DNA of 24,079 nt from Aureococcus anophagefferens (lineage: Eukaryota > Sar > Pelagophyceae > Pelagomonadales > Pelagomonadaceae): assembly GCF_000186865.1 (NCBI RefSeq), contig NW_008705570.1, forward strand, positions 181,613 through 205,691. The letters are read 5' to 3'. The notes under the pieces were generated by a model that was not told the origin of the DNA, made no database searches, and worked only from the letters and a program-made list of their open reading frames with translations. Below are positions 15,253 to 21,745 of this stretch, piece by piece; position 1 is the first letter of the stretch, and every line of letters starts with the position of its first letter. The position numbers and the translations under genes are program-made.

Positions 15253-15996
15253 ATGGGCAACATGTTCGGCGGCGGCTACGCCGTCGGCGGCAAGATCCAG
15301 CACACGGTCTTCTTCAAGTTCCCGGAGCTCGTCCGGGGAAGCGACGCCGAGGTCGCCATGGCCGCCGTCGTGGCCAAGTTCGACGCCCTGCCCGGCGTGT
15401 CCGCGTCCTTCGCGTCGCATGGCACGACGACCCTGGAGAAGGCGGCGCAGCTCGCATTTCTCGACTGGCCGGACAAGACCGACGGCTTCACGCACTGCCT
15501 GCTCGTCGTCGCCGACGACGTCGCCTCCCTCAAGGCCTACCTCCACTCGGACCTCCACCTCGTGGACTGGATGGCCGCCGTCAAGCCCCACATCAAGGGC
15601 ATCGTCGTCTTCGACAGCAAGCTCGCGCTCGACCTCGACCCGTCGACGGCCGAGCTGCTCCATCCCGTGCTCTTCAAACTCGCGGACACCGTCGACGAGG
15701 CGGCCATGGCCGCCGTCGTCGACAAGTTCAACGCCATCGACGGCATCGCGGCCTCCGTCGAGAAGTTCCTGGGGAACGACTTCCTCCAGGCCGTCGACTG
15801 GCCCGACAAGGCCGGCGGCTACACCTACTGCCTCACCGTCGCCGCGCGCGACTCCGCGTCGCTCAAAACGTACCTCCACTCCGACGCGCACATCAAGGAG
15901 TGGGTCCCGGCCATCGCGCCCCACTTCAACGCCGCCGAGGGCACGACGCCCCTCCTCGTCTTCGACGTGCCCCTCGAGCTCGCCGCCGCGAAGTGA
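15253..15996 (+). CDS. Tandem Dabb (stress-responsive A/B barrel) protein
   Basis: A 247-residue protein from ATG 15253 (MGNMFGGGYAVGG). The frame is open upstream to 15121 but has no ATG there. Two Dabb domains follow each other. The first (about 15-125) runs from KIQHTVFFKFPE through ALPGVSASFASHGT, THCLLVVADDVASLKAYLHS to IKGIVVFD. The second (about 135-240) runs from HPVLFKLADTVDE through AIDGIAASVEKFLGND, YTYCLTVAARDSASLKTYLHS to PLLVFDVPLE. The motif (Y)LHSD.H...W is kept in both. Dabb proteins are small barrels found in stress-induced plant proteins and in polyketide/cannabinoid cyclases; the ligand is unknown. It is divergent from SLU7 (174 bp between start codons) and ends 16 bp before the stop of the convergent EEP gene. 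Confidence 0.85.
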   Translation: MGNMFGGGYAVGGKIQHTVFFKFPELVRGSDAEVAMAAVVAKFDALPGVSASFASHGTTTLEKAAQLAFLDWPDKTDGFTHCLLVVADDVASLKAYLHSDLHLVDWMAAVKPHIKGIVVFDSKLALDLDPSTAELLHPVLFKLADTVDEAAMAAVVDKFNAIDGIAASVEKFLGNDFLQAVDWPDKAGGYTYCLTVAARDSASLKTYLHSDAHIKEWVPAIAPHFNAAEGTTPLLVFDVPLELAAAK

Positions 15997-16012
15997 GCCC
16001 CCGTCCCTGTTT

Positions 16013-16792
16013 TTAGTTCGGAAGCTCGACGTCGAAGATCGCGGGGAGGTGGTCCGAGCCGGCGGCGGTCGCGTCGACCGTCGCGGCCGCCCGCGCGCCG
16101 AGCTCCGCGCCGGCGAAGACGTAGTCGATGCGCCGCGCCGGGGCCGCCGCCGGCGACGTCGGCGCCGCGTCGCTCGCGCCGAGGTCCCCGAACCCCGCGG
16201 CCTCGAGCGCCGCGACGGCGCCGCCCGGCGCGTCGCTGTCGTCGGGCCCGCGCCAGCCGTTGCGCGCGTGCTCGGCCTCGAGCGCCGCCCAGGCGCCGGC
16301 GCCGTAGTCGCGGCGCCGCAGCGCGTTGAGGTCGCCGCAGAGCAGCGTCGCGCCCGCCGTCGCGCCGAGGCCGGCGAGGAGGTCCGCGACCTGCGTCGCG
16401 CGCTCGGCCTCGGCCATGTGGTCGAGGTGCGTCGCGACGATCTGGAGGTCGCCGAGCGCGACGACGAGCGCGCCGCGCGCGATGCGGCGCGGCGCGCCGC
16501 CGCGGCCGCGGACGACCGAGCCGCCCGCGAGGTGGCGCCGCGCGACGGCCGTCGACGCGGCGCGCGTGAGCACCGCGTTGCCGTAGGCGCCGTCGAGCGC
16601 GTGGCCGAAGAAGTGCGCCGACGCCATGGCCAGGCGCGACCGCGCGGTCTCGAGCGCTTCGGCGTGCTCGCCGCCGGCATGGACCTCGTTCAGCGCCAGC
16701 ACCTCGGGCTTCAGCCGCTCCAGCGTCGCCAGAATGGCGTCGAAGTCGTGCCAGCGCTGCACGTTGTACGTGACGACGCGCAGGCGGCGCAT
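16013..16792 (-). CDS. Endonuclease/exonuclease/phosphatase (EEP) family hydrolase
   Basis: A 259-residue protein from ATG 16792 (MRRLRVVTYNVQRW). The EEP catalytic motifs are present in order: TYNVQ (Asn, metal region), LALNEVHA (metal-binding Glu), VATHLDHMAEAERATQVADL, LLCGDLNAL (Asp and Asn), RIDYVFAG and GSDHLPAIFDV (catalytic Asp-His). The family splits phosphodiester or phosphomonoester bonds with magnesium; members include exonuclease III, inositol phosphatases, sphingomyelinase and CCR4-type deadenylases. This compact form without extra domains resembles the uncharacterised plant and algal EEP proteins, so the substrate is open. No signal peptide is seen. The upstream side carries a 44-bp tandem repeat beginning 15 bp before the ATG. 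Confidence 0.87.
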   Translation of the reverse strand: MRRLRVVTYNVQRWHDFDAILATLERLKPEVLALNEVHAGGEHAEALETARSRLAMASAHFFGHALDGAYGNAVLTRAASTAVARRHLAGGSVVRGRGGAPRRIARGALVVALGDLQIVATHLDHMAEAERATQVADLLAGLGATAGATLLCGDLNALRRRDYGAGAWAALEAEHARNGWRGPDDSDAPGGAVAALEAAGFGDLGASDAAPTSPAAAPARRIDYVFAGAELGARAAATVDATAAGSDHLPAIFDVELPN

Positions 16793-16807
16793 CGTGGCGC
16801 CTGGAAG

Positions 16808-16941
16808 TCGCACTGCGCCGGCTCTCAGAGATGGCAGCCGCGTGAAGATGGTCACAGTGCGCCGGCCACCAGAGATGGCAGCCGCGTGAAGATGGTCACA
16901 GTGCGCCGGCTACCAGAGATGGCAGCCGCGTAAAGATGGTT
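16808..16941. repeat. Three-copy 44-bp tandem repeat
   Basis: The word AGAGATGGCAGCCGCGT begins at 16827, 16871 and 16915, an exact 44-bp period. Each unit also carries a GTCACAGTGCGCCGG-like part. Units two and three are nearly identical, with drift at both outer ends. It lies directly upstream of the EEP gene start on the minus strand, so it may overlap its promoter. Confidence 0.85.
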
Positions 16942-17045
16942 ACACTACAGCTGTCGCTACCGGAGGTGGCCCATGCTCATCATCAACCTGGCTCCACCAC
17001 TGAAGCACCTTGAAGGAAAGCAAACGCGGCGAGCGGTCGTGAGCT

Positions 17046-17123
17046 CGCGAGACAGCAGCACGCTGGCAAACACCCTGCTTTCGTGAGCTTTCGCGAGACA
17101 GCTGCACGCTGGCAAACGCCCTG
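17046..17123. repeat. Two-copy 46-bp direct repeat
   Basis: CGCGAGACAGC(A/T)GCACGCTGGC with following AAAC(A/G)CCCTG occurs at 17046 and 17092. It lies just after the stop of the two-module secreted protein (minus strand ending at 17137), hence in its 3' region. It is unrelated in sequence to the 44-bp repeat 100 bp away. Confidence 0.75.
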
Positions 17124-17136
17124 GGCCTTCCCTCCG

Positions 17137-20014
17137 TTACGGCGGCGGGAGCTCGCACTTGAAGGAGGAGCGCACGGCGGGGTCCTCGAGCGCGGGGCGG
17201 ATCTCCGGCGTGGTCTGGAGCCGCGTGCAGACCTCGGCGACGAAGGGCGCCTCGTCGCACGGGATGCCGCCGTCGTGGTCGCGGAGGTACTCGCAGAGCT
17301 CCCGGGACTGGGCGTCGGAGAACTTGCGGAGCACGAGGGGCTGGGGGCAGAGGTGGGTCCACTCGGCCTTGGGCGGCGTGAAGACGCCGCCCGAGTAGAG
17401 GAAGCCGTGCGCGTCCTGCCACCGCGCGAGCCGCGTGCCCCCGCGGTGCATCTCGATGATGACGTGCATCCACTTGAGCACGGGCTCGTCGCGGGGCGCG
17501 CAGGCGAAGTTGCGCCGGAAGACGTCGACGCCCGTCCGCGCGAAGTTCTCGTTGAGGCGGTCGCGGCACATGCCGCCGACGGTGCTGAGCACGTCGACCT
17601 GCCAGCAACTCGCGTCGCCCGTCGCGCCGACGACGTCCCGGAAGCACTGGGCGACGCGCCAGGGCACGGACCAGCCCACGTCGAAGTTGACGATGCCCGG
17701 CTCGTCGCGGTCCGTCTCGAGGTAGTCCGTCGGCGGGTGGTCGTCGCGCGGGTCCGGCGCCTTTGGCGCCGCGACGGGCGCGAGCAGCGCGACGTCCCAG
17801 CGCCACACGATCATGGACCGGTAGGCCCGCCCGCTCCGCAGCGCGGCGTCGACGCCCCAGTTGATGGGGTCCTGCTGCGTCTGGCCCGGCGCGCGCGGCA
17901 GCGGGTCCCAGAACCGGACGCGGTCCGCGCCGTACCAGGCCCGCATGTCGTCCCACCAGGCCGCGGCCGTCGCGTCGTCGACGCCGGGCACGCCCCAGCA
18001 GCCGTAGGAGCCCGCGTAGACGTCGACGCGGACGCCCCGGCGCTCGAGGGGCTCGATGAGCTGGCGCACGTGGTTCGCGGTGATGGACCGCTGGAGCGCG
18101 TGCGCGCTCGGCGTGCAGACGACGCTCCGCCGGAGCGTGTTCGTCGGCACGGCGCTGTGCGTCTCGATCTTCATGTTCAGGCCCCGGAACGACTCGCCCC
18201 GGATGACGAGCGCGACGGCGTCGTCGGCCTCGGCGACGGCGCCGACGAAGGCCCTGGCGCAGCCGGGAGGCGTCGCGCGCCACGCCGCCTGCTGCCGCGC
18301 GCGCGCCGCGTCGTGCTCCGCCGCCGCGCGCTTGCGCGCGGCCTCGGCCTCGGCGGCCGCCGCCGCGTCCGCCTCGCCGCCGCCGCCCGCCTCCTCCTCG
18401 AGGAGCAGGCGGATGAGCTCGTCCTTGGACAGCTCGTCGTACTTGCGCCGGTCCCCGCGGCGTTTGCGCTCCGCGGGGTCGTCGCGGCGCGCGGGGTCCT
18501 CGTCGGCCCGCGCGCGGCGCGCCTCGCGGCGCCGCGGCTCCTCGAGGTCGAGCGGGTCGCGGCGTTTGCGCTCGCGGGCGTCGCCGCCGCCGGTCGCCGC
18601 GCGGCCGTCGCCGCCGTCGCGGGGCCGGGGCGCCGGCGCCGGCGCGGCCGCGCCCCGCATCGCCTCGCGCGCCGCGAAGGCCGCGTCTTTCGCGCTCTGG
18701 GGCTCCGCGCATCTGAAGAAGGACCGCACGTGGCCGTCGTTGATGGCCCGGGGCTGCGTCGCCGCGAGGCGGTCGCAGACCTCGGACCGGAGCCGGACCT
18801 CGGCGTCGCAGCCCGGCCCGCCGTAGCGGTCGCGCTGGAACTCGCAGAGCTCGCGGTAGCCCATGCGGCCCTCGAAGGACCGCACGGGCAGCGGGTTCGG
18901 GCACATGAAGGGCCAGGCCCGGACGTCGCCGGGCCGCGACGGGTCGTAGACGTAGCCCTCGCGGGCCATCCAGGCCGCGAGCCGACTGCCGCCCTGGCGC
19001 GCCTCGATGACGCCCTTCTGCCACTTGGGCAGCGGCGCGGCGCGCGGCGCGCACGCGAAGGTCCGCCGGAAGCCGGAGAAGTCGGATCCGGACTTGCGCG
19101 CGAGCGCGAGCGCCTTGGCCTGGAACTCCTCGGAGCAGCGCGTCGCGACGATGTGGTTCATGTTGTCGCGGTCCCAGCAGCTCCGCTCGCCCGTCGCCGC
19201 GAGGACGCCGTGGAAGCACCGGGCGAAGCGCCAGGGGAAGGACCACTCGAGGTCGAAGCCGACCTTGGTCGCCTCGGTGCCTGCGCGCGGCGCGACGCTC
19301 GTCCGCGCGACGGTTCGACGCGAGCGCTCGCGCTCGGGTCGCGACGCGCGGCCGACACCAATGTCGTGTCCCGCGCGGCGCCGCGCGGTCCGTGGCGAGG
19401 TAGTCCGTCGGCGCGGCGCTCCCGAGCGTCGCGCTCGCGTCCGCCGCGGCGACGGGGTCGAGGAGCGCGAGGTCGAAGCGCCAGACGAAGACGGACCGGT
19501 AGGCCGCGCCCGCGGCGAGCGCCGCGCCGACGCCGACGTCGATGGGCGTGCGCTGCGTCTGGCCCGGCGCCTTGGCGATGGGCGCGCTGAACCGCACGCG
19601 CCGCGGCCCGCCGTACCACGACTCGAGGTCGTGCCACCATCGCGCCGCCGTCGCGTTGGCGACGCCGGGCACGCCCCAGCAGCCGTACGAGCTCAGGTAG
19701 ACGTCGACGCGGACGCCGCGGCGCTCGAGGGGCTCGACGAGGAGCGCGACCTGGTTCCGCGCCAGCGCGCGCTGGATCTCCCAGGAGCTCTCCGTGCAGA
19801 TGATCGCGCTCCGCAGGGCGTGCGTGTCGTAGCCCTCGAGCTGCACGAAGGCGCCGGCGTTGAGCCCGCGGAAGCTCTCGCCGCGGACGACGAGGGCGAC
19901 GGCGTCGGACGACTCGGGCAGGAGCTCGTCGCAGCCGAAGGGGTCCTTCTTCGGCCGCGGATTGCCGCCGGCGCAGCGCAGGGTCAGCAGCAGCCAGGGC
20001 CACGGCGCCACCAT
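17137..20014 (-). CDS. Secreted two-module protein of unknown family, possibly glycosyltransferase-like
   Basis: Two exons, 20014-19387 and 19280-17137, give 923 residues. The start MVAPWPWLLLTLRCAGG is signal-like. The protein is an internal duplication: module 1 (about 37-402) and module 2 (about 562-923) share DAVALV(V/I)RGESFRGLN, LERRGVRVDVY..SYGCWGVPG, PGQTQ..PI..GV.AAL, a WR(F/W)D(L/V)ALL strand, TDYL.TDR, the W.(F/V)PWR block after the intron, FACAPR and a closing VRS(F/S)F(R/K)C. The linker (403-561) is charged, repetitive and coiled-coil-like. The alternation of hydrophobic strands with a WRxD motif recalls nucleotide-sugar transferase folds, but no DxD is certain and I assign no family. 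The module comparison itself proves the intron position. Confidence 0.8.
19281..19386 (-). other. GC-AG spliceosomal intron, 106 bp
   Basis: Exon 1 ends ACGGACC and exon 2 starts GCACCGAGGCGACC on the minus strand. Removing 19386-19281 (starting GCGCGGCG, ending CGCGCAG, phase 1) yields TDRTEATKVGFDLEW, which aligns without gaps to TDRDEPGIVNFDVGW of module 2. Without removal the frame shifts into an Arg-rich shadow. The donor is GC. The 8 bp at the donor and at the exon 2 start agree at only about five of eight positions, so it is at best a decayed introner. Confidence 0.8.
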
Positions 20015-20171
20015 CGTCACGCTGCCCTTGGGCCGTGAGCTCGTTCAGAGGCCGGCTATGGCTAAGCGATTTGCTCAGAGGCCGGCCATCGTCCTGCGGG
20101 GGCAGCTTCGCAAACCTTGCCCGTCAACATCGCAGGCTGCCCTTTCAAGACAGCATCCATGGTGTGAGAGC

Positions 20172-21632
20172 ATGGCGACGCATCGCAAGCCCGGCGTGTC
20201 GCCGGGGCAGCTCCTGCGGCAGCGCCAGCTCGGCGCCGCCGCGGGCGCGGAGCGCGCCGTCGGCGTGCGCCTCGCCGTCCTCGGCGCCTGCTTCGTCGCC
20301 GCCGTCCTGTCCCAGGCGCCGCGGCGCCGGCGGCCCGCCGTCGCCGTCGCGGCGCCCGCGGCGGCGCCCGCGGCAGCGCCCGCGGCGGCGGGGCCGGCGC
20401 CGCCGCGGACGGGCTGCGCGCTCAAGGCGCGGCGCTTCGGCCGCTGGACCTGCGACGCGTACGCCGCGCGGCACCGCGCGGCCGCGGGCGCGCGCTGCGA
20501 CTTCGCGCCCTTCGCGAACGCGACCTGCGGCGGCGGGCGCTACGCGGGCCTCGCATGCGACGGAGCGTCGCGCACCCTCGGCCGCTACCCGGCCTGCTTC
20601 TCCAACGCAACCTTCGGCCTCGCGCGGCGCCTCGCCGCCAAGGCCGCGCCCGTCGAGGCCGACATGGTCGAGTGGCGCGAGCGCATGCTCAAGGCCGAGG
20701 TGCCCGACGACGCCTACGCCGCGGCGCGCTGCGCCGCGGCGAAGCGCGGCGGCGGCGCCGCGCCGCGCGCGCGCGCGCCGCGGCTCGGCCACGTCGTCAC
20801 CGGCGCGGGCGACGCGTGGACCTGGGGCCACTACGCGCACGTCGCGGCCGCGCTCGTCGCCTGGGGCCTCGACGGCGTCTACGTCCACCACGTCGGCGCG
20901 GTCGCCGGCGGGCGCTACTGGTGGGACGCCCTCGACGGCCTGCCCGCGGCCGTCGGCCGGCCCGAAGCGTTCGTGCGCAGGCGGCCGCACGCGCCCGTCG
21001 AGTCCGTCTTCGGCCACCGGCTGGAGAACTACCCGCACAAGGCCGACGTCATCCGCCTCGAGGCGCTCCTCGAGTTCGGCGGCGTCTACTTCGACACGGA
21101 CGTGCTGCCCCTCAAGAGCCTCGACGACTGGCTCTCCGACGGCGCGGCGTCGCTCGCCGTCGAGCGGCCCGCGGGGCTCATCAACGCGCTCATCGCGAGC
21201 CCGCGGCGGGGGACCTTCGTCGCCGAGTGGTACAAGCTCTACGCGCCCCGGGGGCCCCGGTGCTGGAACTGCGCGAGCATCACGTGGCCGCCGCGCGTCG
21301 CCTTCTCGCTGCCCTGTTCGCTCAAGGTCCGGCCCCAGGGGGCCCTGCTCGTCAAGGGCCAGTACTCGCCCGCGGGCCTCGCGCGCGTCGCGACGGCCTC
21401 GGGCTACGACTTCTCCGCAATGCGCGCGGCCCACTTCTTCAACAACCGCGGCGGCACCTACTTCCGGCGCGCGGCGCCCCGCGACGCCGGCGACGCGAGC
21501 CGCGCGAACGTGACGTACCACCGCATGCTCCGCGCGGCCCTCGGCGACGCGACCCTCCGCCGCCTCGTGGCGGCCCACGCGGGCTGCCCCGCGGACGCCG
21601 CCGGCGCCGCGGCCTGCGGCCGGGGGCGATGA
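20172..21632 (+). CDS. GT32-like glycosyltransferase with DxD motif, type II membrane protein
   Basis: A 486-residue protein from ATG 20172. A short basic N-terminus is followed by one hydrophobic segment (VGVRLAVLGACFVAAVL, about 30-46) and an Ala/Pro stem, the layout of a Golgi type II membrane enzyme. A Cys-rich part (about 75-150) precedes the catalytic region. There, HKADVIRLEALLEFGGVYFD with FDTD at 307-310 is the DxD signature of the Gly_transf_sug (GT32/OCH1-like) group, followed by PLKSLDDWL. The DxD binds the nucleotide sugar through manganese. Donor and acceptor cannot be told. Downstream, WGHYAHVAAALVAWG-like helices and a WNCASITWPP region complete the domain. It is divergent from the two-module protein with 157 bp between starts. 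Confidence 0.87.
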   Translation: MATHRKPGVSPGQLLRQRQLGAAAGAERAVGVRLAVLGACFVAAVLSQAPRRRRPAVAVAAPAAAPAAAPAAAGPAPPRTGCALKARRFGRWTCDAYAARHRAAAGARCDFAPFANATCGGGRYAGLACDGASRTLGRYPACFSNATFGLARRLAAKAAPVEADMVEWRERMLKAEVPDDAYAAARCAAAKRGGGAAPRARAPRLGHVVTGAGDAWTWGHYAHVAAALVAWGLDGVYVHHVGAVAGGRYWWDALDGLPAAVGRPEAFVRRRPHAPVESVFGHRLENYPHKADVIRLEALLEFGGVYFDTDVLPLKSLDDWLSDGAASLAVERPAGLINALIASPRRGTFVAEWYKLYAPRGPRCWNCASITWPPRVAFSLPCSLKVRPQGALLVKGQYSPAGLARVATASGYDFSAMRAAHFFNNRGGTYFRRAAPRDAGDASRANVTYHRMLRAALGDATLRRLVAAHAGCPADAAGAAACGRGR

Positions 21633-21653
21633 TCGGCCGATGTTACCGGTAAC
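21632..21653. other. Two abutting palindromes at the 3' end of the glycosyltransferase gene
   Basis: ATCGGCCGAT (21632-21641) is followed without a gap by GTTACCGGTAAC (21642-21653). Both are perfect palindromes, and the first overlaps the last base of the TGA stop. They could be protein-binding sites for the next gene (start 21746) or a 3' end signal; the role is unknown. Confidence 0.6.
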
Positions 21654-21745
21654 GCGCAGCTCTTCAAGCTGCCACGGTTTCGGCTGGTCTGGGAGAGCGC
21701 GTTCTGGGGCCGCCCCGCCGACCGGCGCGGGACGGTCGGCGGACC

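Noticed and set aside
16808..17123. CRISPR-like array
   Set aside because: The repeats are contiguous without unique spacers, and the genome is eukaryotic.
16940..19280. Continuation of the open frame of exon 1 of the two-module protein past 19387
   Set aside because: After the intron donor it becomes Arg/Pro-rich; homology between the modules switches to the other frame at 19280.
19281..19386. Intron of the two-module protein as a member of the introner family
   Set aside because: The flanking 8-bp words match poorly, and the interior lacks the family words TTCGGCT and CTAGCTCGG.
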